Shown here: piece after piece, positions 4,488-11,147 of the stretch
Layout of the letters: the number at the start of each line of letters is the position of its first letter
How positions within the stretch are numbered: position 1 is the stretch's first letter
IMG/VR virus record: IMGVR_UViG_3300033141_000928
Span: 1 to 30,089 of that record
DNA from: a virus
Strand: one strand, 5' to 3'
Length of the DNA: 30,089 nucleotides
Notes under the pieces: generated by a model
Told to the model about the DNA's origin: nothing
The model's input: only the letters and a program-made list of their open reading frames with translations
Databases searched by the model: none
Program-made: the position numbers and the translations under genes

Positions 4488-4832
4488 CTATTTAATTGTT
4501 CTCAGTTCAAAATATCCGTTTAACTCTGGGAAAAGCTCCATTGATATACGGGCTAGATACTTACTTAAATTGTTATTAATCTTAAAAGTTTTGTCTGTGT
4601 CTTCAATAGCTGTGTAGAATCTAATTACCTCAACAATACACCTAGAGCCTATATGTTTATTACTTTTAAGGGCTTTTAAAGATAGCTCGGCAAACTTATC
4701 TAACACTTTAATATTATCTAAAATAACATTTCTACCCTCTATCCCTATTCCTGCATCAGTATAAAACTTTCTTACCAGTGCTTTCTTTTCGTTTTTAGAT
4801 AGCGTGTTTAGCCAGTAGTTAATTGATACCAT
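4488..4832 (-). CDS. Hypothetical helical protein between annealing protein and SSB
   Basis: This encodes 114 residues, start 4832 with GGAG 6 bases upstream and a 3-base gap from the annealing-protein stop. It is mainly helical and Lys/Leu/Asn-rich with no membrane segment or metal motif. No family is recognised. Its place between two recombination genes suggests an accessory recombination role, by position only. Confidence 0.65.
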   Translation of the reverse strand: MVSINYWLNTLSKNEKKALVRKFYTDAGIGIEGRNVILDNIKVLDKFAELSLKALKSNKHIGSRCIVEVIRFYTAIEDTDKTFKINNNLSKYLARISMELFPELNGYFELRTIK

Positions 4833-4835
4833 TAT

Positions 4836-5615
4836 TTACTCCGATAATGTTTTTAAGAATTTAAGAGTTTCAGGATCTACATTCTTGCTTATTAATCTTT
4901 TCTCGTTATCAGACAGGCCTCTAATTACCTCAGATGCAGAAATATCCTGAGCTTGAGCTAGATTATCTAGCTCCTCGCAAACCTCTGAAAGCTTGCCTAA
5001 CCCCTTGTTAATAAGCTGATTACACTTTTCCTTGCTTTTCATCTTGTCACTTTTAAATGACTTAAATAAATCCTCGTAAGCCTTTTCGCTTAACGACTTA
5101 TGAAAGCAGTAGAACTTCAAAGGATTATCTTCTAAAAATATACTGTGGAATTGATCATGCTCAAACTCGTTATAAGCTGGGCCAGCAAATTCACTTTCCA
5201 TCCGTTTAACATACTTATTATCATCAAACTTACCTAAGAAAACATCAGCATTAAACCCCATACATGATAAACACTTCGTAAGTCCGTCAGTAGTCGCTTT
5301 CTTCATATGGTCTGTATCTTTTTTCTTCATATCTTTATCAATATAAAGGCCATTTTGGCCCCATTGTTCGATATATCCAGCATCTTTAATCCATACCCTA
5401 ACCAGAACAGCGACCTCTTTAGTTTCAAATATTTCAGTCTTCCTTACCTCCCATCCCCACCCCTGACCAGCAGGCCCGAATTGCTCAGTAGCATTCTTGA
5501 TTTGATGGTAAGGATCAATCGCTGTTATAGCTCTACCAAATGTTACTTTTTTAGTATGAGCTGGGTTAGTCTTTTCGACAGCATTCCATAAATCCATATT
5601 AGAAAGGTTCGACAT
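4836..5615 (-). CDS. Single-strand annealing protein, Sak3/Rad52-like
   Basis: This encodes 259 residues. The N-terminal half carries the pattern GPAGQGWGWEV, then charged strands, then KKATTDGLTKCLSCMGFNADVFLGKFDDNKYV, which I recognise from phage recombinases of the Sak3 (DUF1071) group of the Rad52-like superfamily. These proteins form rings that anneal complementary single strands. The C-terminal half (from about residue 140) is helical and variable, probably for partner contacts. The start at 5615 has GGAGG 8 bases upstream and overlaps the preceding gene by 17 bases. With the SSB-like gene it forms the recombination module; no exonuclease gene was seen beside it. Confidence 0.8.
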   Translation of the reverse strand: MSNLSNMDLWNAVEKTNPAHTKKVTFGRAITAIDPYHQIKNATEQFGPAGQGWGWEVRKTEIFETKEVAVLVRVWIKDAGYIEQWGQNGLYIDKDMKKKDTDHMKKATTDGLTKCLSCMGFNADVFLGKFDDNKYVKRMESEFAGPAYNEFEHDQFHSIFLEDNPLKFYCFHKSLSEKAYEDLFKSFKSDKMKSKEKCNQLINKGLGKLSEVCEELDNLAQAQDISASEVIRGLSDNEKRLISKNVDPETLKFLKTLSE

Positions 5616-5787
5616 TGCTAAAATCCTCCGCTTCTCGTGCGTTATTTACTTCCATTGATAAAATTTCAATTTCTTCTTGGGTAATCTCTATTAGCATTGA
5701 GTAGTCAGTTAATGCCTTTTCAAGTTTAAAGCTAAGGTTTTCCATGTGATAACTAATAGGATCACCGTTTAGTGAGTGTTGGTACAT
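5599..5787 (-). CDS. Small coiled-coil-like protein
   Basis: This encodes 62 residues, acidic and helical (SFKLEKALTDYSMLIEITQEEIEILSMEV). Its start overlaps the stop of the upstream gene (TAATG), and its end overlaps the annealing protein by 17 bases. No family is recognised. Tight coupling suggests it is co-produced with the recombination genes. Confidence 0.6.
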   Translation of the reverse strand: MYQHSLNGDPISYHMENLSFKLEKALTDYSMLIEITQEEIEILSMEVNNAREAEDFSNVEPF

Positions 5788-6032
5788 TACTTACCCCCAA
5801 ATATTGTTAAGTTATCTAAAGCTTCTCTAGTACCCTCAAATATTGGCATTTCTTCAGCTATAAAATGTCTATTATTTTCTTCAATTTCTTTTATCTGTTT
5901 TTTTGCGTCTGCTTCACTTGATGCAACACCGCTTAAGCAATTTTCACCATCATTATCATCGTGCCAAAAATCCCAATCACAACACCTTAAAGGGATAGGC
6001 TTTGGGTTAAACTCTATATTCCATCCGTTCAT
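5787..6032 (-). CDS. Conserved phage-type protein (WDFWHDD motif)
   Basis: This encodes 81 residues, opening MNGWNIEFNPKPIP followed by CDWDFWHDDNDGEN and a helix with alternating Ala/Glu/Lys. I recall similar short proteins in many phages of Gram-negative bacteria, without known function. The start overlaps the previous stop as ATGA. The cluster of Trp, His and Asp could be a binding surface, but no catalytic family is claimed. Confidence 0.7.
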   Translation of the reverse strand: MNGWNIEFNPKPIPLRCCDWDFWHDDNDGENCLSGVASSEADAKKQIKEIEENNRHFIAEEMPIFEGTREALDNLTIFGGK

Positions 6033-6343
6033 ATCATATTCTCCACTTCATCTCTTATATGTTGATTATTAATATAAGTTTCTATTAAGTCCCAAGCTCT
6101 AGATTCAACTTTGCCCAAACCAAAAGCTGGCCTCTCACCATTCTTCATTGGTAGAGATTGGTATAAGTCTACAATTGCCTTTGCTTCTTCTTCGCTATCA
6201 GTAGCGATTAGAGGCAACAACTTATCAGCATTAGTAAGTATCTCTTCTAAGATATATTCAGTAATTAGATTCTGATACCTGTACTCGTGAGTGTCGTTAG
6301 ATTCGTGTGCGTTTAGCTCTTCTGTAACTCTACATCTGGTCAT
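6029..6343 (-). CDS. First gene of the leftward early operon, hypothetical
   Basis: This encodes 104 residues, start 6343 with GAGGA 7 bases upstream. It is acidic and predominantly helical, with no recognisable motif. As the promoter-proximal gene of the leftward operon (promoter at 6375-6403) it would be among the earliest products. Its function is unknown. Confidence 0.65.
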   Translation of the reverse strand: MTRCRVTEELNAHESNDTHEYRYQNLITEYILEEILTNADKLLPLIATDSEEEAKAIVDLYQSLPMKNGERPAFGLGKVESRAWDLIETYINNQHIRDEVENMI

Positions 6344-6359
6344 TTATAAATCCTCGTTA

Positions 6360-6388
6360 TTGCGCTTGATTGTTAATTTACATATAAT
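6360..6388 (+). promoter_or_regulatory. Rightward early promoter
   Basis: TTGCGC (6360-6365), a 17-base spacer and a perfect TATAAT (6383-6388) give a sigma-70 type promoter reading into the Cro-like gene. The -35 box is poor (3 of 6), as in promoters that need or escape regulation. Confidence 0.55.
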
Positions 6389-6403
6389 TACCCCATGTGT
6401 CAA
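6375..6403 (-). promoter_or_regulatory. Leftward early promoter
   Basis: On the minus strand, a perfect TTGACA (6403-6398), a 17-base spacer and TAAATT (6380-6375) read into the leftward operon. It overlaps the rightward promoter almost completely, so one bound regulator could control both. Confidence 0.55.
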
Positions 6404-6467
6404 ACTTTTTCTTTACTTTTATTTTTTAATAGTTTAATTTACTAATCATCAACTGGAGATTTAAACC

Positions 6468-6665
6468 ATGAACGTAGGCAAATCAGTAAAAATTGCACTA
6501 GCAACACAAGAAAAGAATCAAGGCTGGTTAGCCGATCAATTAGAGGTGACAAAACAGCAAGCCTCTAATATCACCAATAGCCCTAAAGCATCTAGCCAAA
6601 CAATTGATAAGCTTTCTAAGGTTTTTAGAATGTCATCTTCAGACTTTATTGCATTAGGCGAATAA
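6468..6665 (+). CDS. Cro-like helix-turn-helix regulator
   Basis: This encodes 65 residues with a helix-turn-helix at about residues 16-38: QGWLADQLEVTKQQASNITN matches the XRE/Cro pattern (Ala after the first helix, a Val-Thr turn, Gln-Gln-Ala recognition helix). It is a DNA-binding protein with no dimerisation or cleavage domain, so Cro rather than CI type. The start at 6468 has GGAG upstream. It is the first rightward gene and lies beside the overlapping early promoters, which it most likely controls. No CI-type repressor gene is in the window. Confidence 0.75.
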   Translation: MNVGKSVKIALATQEKNQGWLADQLEVTKQQASNITNSPKASSQTIDKLSKVFRMSSSDFIALGE

Positions 6666-7378
6666 TGAGAGAGCAAGGTTGGATAAGTTTACATCGCAAG
6701 ATTTTGGATAACCCATTATTCAAAGACCCTCAAGCATTAACGCTCTGGGTTTATCTTCTACTAAGGGCTAATCATAGTGATACAAAAGCCCTTGTAGGAA
6801 ACAAAGCAATACCTGTAAAAAGGGGGGAATTCATAACAGGAAGAAAGTCTTTAGCGACATCAACGGGTATCAACGAATCAAAAATACAAAGGTTATTAAA
6901 GCTGTTCGAAAATGAACACCAAATCAAACAACAAACTTTCACAAAATATCGTTTAATATCAATAGCTAACTACAGCCAATACCAAGATAAAGAACAACGA
7001 AAGAACAGCAAACGAACAGCAAACGAACAGCAAGTGAACACAGATAATAATGGTAATAATGGTAATAATGGTAATAATGGTAATAAAAATGATTATGTAA
7101 TCCCTGACGGTATTAATCGTAATTCATGGACTGAATGGGAAGAGTTTAGAAAGGATAAGAAAAAGAAAATAAGTAATAAGGCAGCGGTTAAGCAATTTGA
7201 ACTATTACTAAAACATACTAAAGAAGAGCAGCAGCAGATTATCGACAAATCTATACAGAATGATTATCAAGGTTTATTTGAGCTAAAAGGTGACAACAAT
7301 GAAAACTCCAAAGGACATAACGATAGAAAGTCTCCAGCACAAAGAACAGCAGAAGCAATCCAGAGGGAGTTTGGATAA
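6665..7378 (+). CDS. Replication initiator, lambda O / DnaD-like
   Basis: This encodes 237 residues. Residues 1-110 form a winged-helix domain with the familiar opening GWISLHRKILDNPLF and the pattern IPVKRGEFITGRKSLA, seen in phage replisome organisers. Residues 115-145 are a polar linker with NNG repeats. The C-terminal region has SWTEWEEFRKDKKKKISNKAA, frequent in O-like proteins. It would bind the origin and recruit the helicase loader encoded next. The start overlaps the cro-like stop (TAATG). The origin repeats lie inside the linker DNA, as in lambda O. Its family is fairly sure from overall pattern. Confidence 0.75.
   Translation: MREQGWISLHRKILDNPLFKDPQALTLWVYLLLRANHSDTKALVGNKAIPVKRGEFITGRKSLATSTGINESKIQRLLKLFENEHQIKQQTFTKYRLISIANYSQYQDKEQRKNSKRTANEQQVNTDNNGNNGNNGNNGNKNDYVIPDGINRNSWTEWEEFRKDKKKKISNKAAVKQFELLLKHTKEEQQQIIDKSIQNDYQGLFELKGDNNENSKGHNDRKSPAQRTAEAIQREFG
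6992..7090 (+). other. Probable replication origin: iterons and AT-rich repeats within the initiator gene
   Basis: Five 11-base units starting at 6992, 7003, 7014, 7025 and 7036 follow GAACAGCAAAC (two exact, the others partly degenerate), one per helical turn. They are followed by four to five 9-base GGTAATAAT units (7043-7090), strongly AT-rich. Because 11 is not a multiple of three, the first set does not encode a repeated peptide, which points to selection on DNA. Iterons plus an AT-rich stretch inside an O-type gene is the lambda origin layout. Confidence 0.65.
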
Positions 7379-7745
7379 AAAATTACTGGCTAAGATATGG
7401 CTCGTTATGAGCGCCTTATTCGGTACTAAGTGGTCAAATCCCTATGGCGAATGGAACGAAGAAAACAAAACTATACCGATATGGGGTGCAGCGTTAAGAG
7501 GCTTAACCAGTGAGCAAGTAGAGTTTGGATTGAATGAGATTTCTAATAGTGGGTCAACATATGTGCCAACAGCCCCAGAATTTAAAGAGTATTGTATTGG
7601 ACCAAAAGAACACTGTGAGCACAAAAGAATGAGACTGACAGAGGAACAGAACAAAACTAATCTGCTAGAACGTAAAGATAAAGCGCTTACAAGGGCTGAA
7701 GGCAAGATAGCTTTTGAGGCTATGAGCCAAAAACTTAAATTATAG
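7299..7745 (+). CDS. Helicase-loader, lambda P-like
   Basis: This encodes 148 residues from ATG 7299 (AAAAGG 8 bases upstream; a GTG at 7290 falls on the ribosome site). The core reads KIWLVMSALFGTKWSNPYGE, then WGAALRGLTSEQVEFGLNEI and STYVPTAPEFKEYC, the pattern of phage replication protein P, which loads DnaB helicase at the origin. The protein is short for P, lacking an extended N-terminus. The C-terminal 40 residues are a charged helix. It overlaps the initiator gene by 80 bases in another frame; O followed by P is the expected order. Confidence 0.75.
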   Translation: MKTPKDITIESLQHKEQQKQSRGSLDKKLLAKIWLVMSALFGTKWSNPYGEWNEENKTIPIWGAALRGLTSEQVEFGLNEISNSGSTYVPTAPEFKEYCIGPKEHCEHKRMRLTEEQNKTNLLERKDKALTRAEGKIAFEAMSQKLKL

Positions 7746-7753
7746 GTGATGAT

Positions 7754-7912
7754 ATGAAAATATATGAATTTATAGGCACAAGCCGAAGAGATGTAACCAT
7801 ACAGGCTAGAGAGAAAGGTTTATCTAACAAACCAATTTTGAAGTACACATATATTAACAATGTATCTCGATTAGTGGTTGATAGTTCAGCTAAAGATATA
7901 CCATGCCGATAG
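7754..7912 (+). CDS. Small hypothetical protein (52 aa)
   Basis: ATG 7754 with AGGTGA 5 bases upstream opens 52 residues (begins MKIYEFIGTSRRDVTIQA, ends KDIPCR). Beta-rich and basic; family not recognised. It overlaps the next ORF by 10 bases, consistent with a coupled operon. Confidence 0.6.
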   Translation: MKIYEFIGTSRRDVTIQAREKGLSNKPILKYTYINNVSRLVVDSSAKDIPCR

Positions 7913-8076
7913 TTAACTTTGATAGAAGCTTAATAGGCTGTAAAGACAAATGCACACCTAATGAAAAGGTTTGCTTGGGGTGCGGTAGGACGGTTACGCA
8001 GCGCCTAGAATGGCCTGAATATACCGATAACGAGAAGCGTAGGATTATCGAATTGATTAATAGGGGTGGAAAGTGA
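7903..8076 (+). CDS. DUF1289-like small Cys protein
   Basis: This encodes 57 residues with GCKDKCTP, then VCLGCGRT and a downstream EWPEYTDNEKRRIIELI helix. The four-cysteine pattern followed by GCGRT and a Trp matches DUF1289-type proteins, small putative iron-sulphur or zinc proteins of unknown role found in bacteria and phages. It overlaps the preceding and following genes; the methyltransferase start (GTG 8073) lies in its last codons. Confidence 0.65.
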   Translation: MPIVNFDRSLIGCKDKCTPNEKVCLGCGRTVTQRLEWPEYTDNEKRRIIELINRGGK

Positions 8077-8948
8077 AGGTATTGGATTTATTTAGCGGTA
8101 TTGGAGGCTTCAGCTTAGGGCTTGAACGCGCCGGGATGGAAACAATAGCCTTTTGCGAGATAGAAGATTACCCGCGTCAAGTTTTAAAGAAGCATTGGCC
8201 TGAAATACCGCTGGCTGGTGACGTAACTAAACTAACTTACAAAGATGGGGCGTTATACGATGACGGACAAGAAATCTACAGAGGACCAATTGACGCTATT
8301 TGCGGAGGGTTCCCCTGTCAAGATATCAGCCTCGCAGGAAAGCAGGAAGGTATCAAAGACGGCACAAGGTCGGGCCTCTGGTCAGAGTGCGCCCGTTTAC
8401 TTAGGGAAATTCGACCCGATTACGCAATCTTTGAAAACGTCACAGCGCTCCTTAGTGGACAGCAAGGGCGATGGTTTCAGCGAGTTTTGTTCGACATTTC
8501 CGAGGTCGGGTATGATGCGGAGTGGCACTGTATATCAGCTTCAGAACTTGGCGCACACCATCACAGAGATAGGGTCTGGATTATTGCCTACGCCGAGGTC
8601 ATGCAGCGCTATGGCGGGGAACTTGACCGAAAAAATGTCAAACCATCCTCACAACAATTTGGAGGTAGCTATAGCCAAAACTTTGTACCCAACACCCAGA
8701 GCGCGAGACTACAAAGGCGCGAGAAGTTTGGAATCTTTGGAGAAGGCAGGGAGGGATGGCACAAACTCATTGCCGGACTCGTTCGCGGTATCTGGGAAAA
8801 CAGCACAATTGAACCCACACTTTGTGGAAAATCTAATGGGGTTCCCAATAGGTCACACAGACTTAAAGGATTAGGAAACGCAGTAGTACCGCAAATACCA
8901 GAAATTTTAGGGAGGGTCATACTAAATGACACAAATAAACCACAATGA
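8073..8948 (+). CDS. DNA (cytosine-5) methyltransferase
   Basis: This encodes 291 residues, starting at GTG 8073 after AGGGGTGGA. All key C5 motifs are present: motif I DLFSGIGGFS (5-14) for AdoMet binding, motif IV GGFPCQDIS with catalytic Cys82, ENV (121-123), HRDRVWI (164-170) and GLGNAVVPQ (about 266-274). The spacing between motifs VIII and X is only about 100 residues, so the target-recognition region is small. It is likely active on phage DNA to block host restriction. A second open frame inside the gene (8260-8874) appears to be coding too. The recognition site cannot be read from sequence. Confidence 0.9.
   Translation: MKVLDLFSGIGGFSLGLERAGMETIAFCEIEDYPRQVLKKHWPEIPLAGDVTKLTYKDGALYDDGQEIYRGPIDAICGGFPCQDISLAGKQEGIKDGTRSGLWSECARLLREIRPDYAIFENVTALLSGQQGRWFQRVLFDISEVGYDAEWHCISASELGAHHHRDRVWIIAYAEVMQRYGGELDRKNVKPSSQQFGGSYSQNFVPNTQSARLQRREKFGIFGEGREGWHKLIAGLVRGIWENSTIEPTLCGKSNGVPNRSHRLKGLGNAVVPQIPEILGRVILNDTNKPQ
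8260..8874 (+). CDS. Second protein encoded in +1 frame inside the methyltransferase gene
   Basis: This is an open frame of 204 residues from ATG 8260 (another ATG at 8245); the Shine-Dalgarno is weak (GGGG, 9 bases). It opens TEDQLTLFAEGSPVKISAS, has PRSGMMRSGTVY, two GLLPTP/LYPTPRARD-type segments, and ends NPHFVENLMGFPIGHTDLKD. I recall phage proteins with this series (LFAEDSPVS, PRSGM, PTP..D, NP.WVEWLMGFP.GWTDL), usually found with methyltransferases. LFAEGSPV is the shifted reading of the CGGFPCQ motif, and LMGFPIGHTDL is the shifted reading of NGVPNRSHRLKG. Either the overlap is dual coding or the resemblance follows from DNA conservation. Function unknown. Confidence 0.55.
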   Translation: MTDKKSTEDQLTLFAEGSPVKISASQESRKVSKTAQGRASGQSAPVYLGKFDPITQSLKTSQRSLVDSKGDGFSEFCSTFPRSGMMRSGTVYQLQNLAHTITEIGSGLLPTPRSCSAMAGNLTEKMSNHPHNNLEVAIAKTLYPTPRARDYKGARSLESLEKAGRDGTNSLPDSFAVSGKTAQLNPHFVENLMGFPIGHTDLKD

Positions 8949-9273
8949 TTCGCCACACAAGGCCGTAGACGCGATTTACCACTTAAGCAAGGGGTATGCA
9001 CAAGCCAAGGCCAATAGAGTATACCTAGAGCAATTTAGGAAGTCTAAGAAGGCGCTCTTAATTAATGAGTGTGCAGAGGGTACAGGGCAAACTAGAGAAT
9101 CTTATGCTTATGCTCATCCAGAATATATTGAACTCTTAGAAGGTCTAAAAGTAGCAGTGGAAAAAGAGCAAGAATATTATTGGAAATTGAAAGCGGCAGA
9201 ATCAAGGATTGAGGTGTGGCGTACTGAGTGCGCGAACTCTCGTAGAGAATTAACAGCAAGTAATATGACTTAA
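8926..9273 (+). CDS. Conserved phage-type helical protein
   Basis: This encodes 115 residues, start 8926 with GGGAGGG 10 bases upstream, overlapping the methyltransferase end by 23 bases. It is helical and charged; segments AQAKANRVYLEQFRKSKKALL and AESRIEVWRTECANSRRE match my memory of a widespread phage protein of unknown function located in replication/recombination regions. No metal-binding or catalytic motif is visible. Confidence 0.7.
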   Translation: MTQINHNDSPHKAVDAIYHLSKGYAQAKANRVYLEQFRKSKKALLINECAEGTGQTRESYAYAHPEYIELLEGLKVAVEKEQEYYWKLKAAESRIEVWRTECANSRRELTASNMT

Positions 9274-9282
9274 GGGGTAGAT

Positions 9283-9471
9283 ATGCCAATCAAAAATATA
9301 GATATAGAGAATAGCTGGATTAATTTATTTGATGAAGTTATTGATGATCAAATGAAGCGAGGTTTTACCAGAAAAGAGGCAGAGGAAATATTAGATAGAT
9401 CTCTTGAAGAGTTTTTAAATAAAGAGAGAGCTATAAGGTTTGATGTAAATAAAGAATTAGCAGGTGAATAG
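9283..9471 (+). CDS. Small acidic hypothetical protein
   Basis: This encodes 62 residues with AGGGG upstream of ATG 9283. It is helical and highly charged (GFTRKEAEEILDRSLEEFLNKERAI), without a recognised family. It ends one base before the likely TTG start of the next gene. Confidence 0.6.
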   Translation: MPIKNIDIENSWINLFDEVIDDQMKRGFTRKEAEEILDRSLEEFLNKERAIRFDVNKELAGE

Positions 9472-9472
9472 T

Positions 9473-9835
9473 TTGAACGGAAACCCAAACAGCGCACAAA
9501 AACGATTCCATGATGATCTTAGACTGATGTACTTTGAAACACAGCATCACAACGGTATAGGCGAATTGCATCATTTATTTGGGAGTAAGGCTAAGTTTAA
9601 ATTACTCTCTGAAGCTGGTATAGATAAGGGCGGGGAGTGGCTAATAATAATGATACCAAAGACGGTACACGATGATATTAAAGAGTACGGCTTTGAGTAC
9701 GAAAGAGGTACTTTCCTATCCCAGCAGAGGGAGTATCAAAGTTTCTTTGGAAAACCTAGCCCTATTCCTGAAGAGGTTATAGAGTATATGAAGTTATTAC
9801 CTAGTAAACACGCTATTTTAAAAACTTGGAGTTAA
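9473..9835 (+). CDS. HNH-like phage protein (ELHHLFG motif)
   Basis: This encodes 120 residues from TTG 9473, chosen because AGGTGA lies 6 bases before it; GTG 9464 is the alternative with no ribosome site. ELHHLFGSKAK followed by GGEWLIIMIPKTVHDDI resembles small phage proteins with an HNH-type His-His strand-helix arrangement. The usual zinc cysteines are absent, so nuclease activity is uncertain. Its position beside a nuclease-like gene suggests a recombination or DNA-processing role. Confidence 0.55.
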   Translation: MNGNPNSAQKRFHDDLRLMYFETQHHNGIGELHHLFGSKAKFKLLSEAGIDKGGEWLIIMIPKTVHDDIKEYGFEYERGTFLSQQREYQSFFGKPSPIPEEVIEYMKLLPSKHAILKTWS

Positions 9836-9837
9836 TT

Positions 9838-10026
9838 ATGTATGTAAGCAATGAGCAATCAAGAATTGATGCAAATGAGAAGGAAAACAGAGATAGAAGG
9901 GAAGGACAAGAAGAATGGAGAAAGAATAATAAAATAAAAGTATTACCTGTAGATTTTACAGACATAAAATACAAAGCTGCCAGCACATTCTCATCCAAAG
10001 TATACGAAAACGCGCAATTTAATTAA
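9838..10026 (+). CDS. Small charged hypothetical protein
   Basis: This encodes 62 residues from ATG 9838 with GGAG 7 bases upstream. Strongly charged, helical first half (SRIDANEKENRDRREGQEEW), then a short hydrophobic patch. The stop overlaps the next start (TAATG). The segment RIDANEKE is shared with the N-terminus of the next protein, hinting at a common docking peptide or duplication. Confidence 0.6.
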   Translation: MYVSNEQSRIDANEKENRDRREGQEEWRKNNKIKVLPVDFTDIKYKAASTFSSKVYENAQFN

Positions 10027-10328
10027 TGAGCAAGCATAGGCAAGCAGCCCGAATAGATGCTAACGAGAAAGAAATAGTTAAGGCTCTACGTAAAATACCT
10101 AATGTAACAGTACAGCAAGGGCACGACGACTTACTTTGTGGATATAAGGGGGTAACGTACTGGTTTGAGATAAAAGACCCTGACAAGGTGTTTAATAAGG
10201 ATGGCGGTTTTAAGAAAGGAGCTATTAAACCTAGTCAGGAAAAGCTTCTAGAGAACTGGACAGGGCATTATCAGATTGTTTGGGAGTTAGATCAAATATT
10301 AAAAGCGATGGGGATATGTGGTACTTAG
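10026..10328 (+). CDS. PD-(D/E)xK nuclease-like protein
   Basis: This encodes 100 residues. GHDDLLCGYKGVTYWFEIKDP gives Asp34/35, Glu48 and Lys50 in the spacing of a PD-(D/E)xK catalytic core, and an N-terminal helix carries NEKEIVKAL. Size and layout suggest a VRR-NUC or resolvase-like nuclease, perhaps processing branched DNA during recombination. Start coupled to the previous stop by TAATG. The exact family is not certain; motif residues are visible, the activity is inferred. Confidence 0.65.
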   Translation: MSKHRQAARIDANEKEIVKALRKIPNVTVQQGHDDLLCGYKGVTYWFEIKDPDKVFNKDGGFKKGAIKPSQEKLLENWTGHYQIVWELDQILKAMGICGT

Positions 10329-10423
10329 TAATATATGGACAAATAGTAGGGTGGTCGGATGATTTAGACCACTTAACAAAAGAGCAGTTTAAATTAGGCG
10401 GGACAATTAAAAGGTGGAATTAA
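10316..10423 (+). CDS. 35-residue hypothetical peptide
   Basis: ATG 10316 opens inside the end of the nuclease-like gene and ends in TAATG with the endolysin start. The peptide (MWYLVIYGQIVGWSDDLDHL, then a Lys/Gly tail) is beta-like and aromatic. The ribosome site is poor (GGGG two bases away). Stop-start coupling on its 3' side supports translation. Confidence 0.5.
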   Translation: MWYLVIYGQIVGWSDDLDHLTKEQFKLGGTIKRWN

Positions 10424-10815
10424 TGTATAAATTCGGAACTAAATCACAGCAAAAAATAGCTACTTGCCATCCTGATTTACAGGATATTTTAGATGAGGCA
10501 ATTAAGATAGTTGATTTTACAGTGCTTTGCGGTCATCGTGGCGAAGAAGAGCAAAACGAATACTTTCATTCTGGAAGATCCAAGGTTCAATACCCTAATT
10601 CAAAGCATAATCAAATGCCAAGCGTAGCGGTAGATATTGCACCCTATCCTATCGACTGGAATAATATAGAAAGATTCGCCCAACTAGGCGGTATTATTAA
10701 AGGAATAGCCCATACCAAAGGAGTTAAAATAAGGTGCGGGTTTGACTGGGATTGTGACGGAGATATAACAGATCATTCATTCATGGATTGGCCGCATATT
10801 GAGCTTGTACTATGA
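10423..10815 (+). CDS. Endolysin, M15-type peptidase
   Basis: This encodes 130 residues from ATG 10423 with AAGGTGG 7 bases upstream. SKHNQMPSVAVDI supplies His62 and Asp71, and DWPHIEL supplies His125, the zinc ligands of the M15 (VanY/L-alanyl-D-glutamate peptidase) family; CGHRGEEEQNEYF is also typical of phage M15 endolysins. It would cleave peptide stems of murein at lysis. There is no signal peptide, so release needs a holin. It is transcribed rightward, while the holin candidates and spanins are on the opposite strand. Confidence 0.85.
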   Translation: MYKFGTKSQQKIATCHPDLQDILDEAIKIVDFTVLCGHRGEEEQNEYFHSGRSKVQYPNSKHNQMPSVAVDIAPYPIDWNNIERFAQLGGIIKGIAHTKGVKIRCGFDWDCDGDITDHSFMDWPHIELVL

Positions 10816-10964
10816 CACACACTATAAAGTTTGGATCGGTCGAGCTATCTAAAGAAGATGACGAATATATAATAACGAATAGTAATGGCTATTCTATAGC
10901 TATGTCTGAATCAGCTTTAGAGGAATTAATGGAAATAGCTTTATTATCTGTATTTGAGGAATAA
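10812..10964 (+). CDS. 50-residue acidic hypothetical protein
   Basis: ATG 10812 overlaps the endolysin stop (ATGA). Acidic, with beta strands then a helix (ESALEELMEIALLSVFEE). No family recognised; coupled to the lysin, but no transmembrane segment to suggest a holin. Confidence 0.55.
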   Translation: MTHTIKFGSVELSKEDDEYIITNSNGYSIAMSESALEELMEIALLSVFEE

Positions 10965-10967
10965 ATT

Positions 10968-11147
10968 ATGATTTGGGATAAAAAGAAAAACAATGTGAAC
11001 GCAATACAGCAAATGTTACTAGATGGCAGGACAATTAAAAGCCTTTCCAATATTGAACTTGTAGAGCTTTGGAATAATACAAATATAGAGAATTATTTTT
11101 ATAATATGATATTCCAAGAAGTTAGCACAAGGATAAACCCGCAATGA
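10968..11147 (+). CDS. 59-residue hypothetical protein
   Basis: ATG 10968 follows GAGGAATAAATT (Shine-Dalgarno GAGGA). The peptide is mixed polar/hydrophobic, helical, with KSLSNIELVELWNN. Ends in ATGA overlap with the next gene. No family recognised. Confidence 0.55.
   Translation: MIWDKKKNNVNAIQQMLLDGRTIKSLSNIELVELWNNTNIENYFYNMIFQEVSTRINPQ

Noticed and set aside
8669-9001. Minus-strand open frame opposite the methyltransferase end
   Set aside because: It has no family pattern or ribosome site and lies opposite two coding frames on the plus strand.
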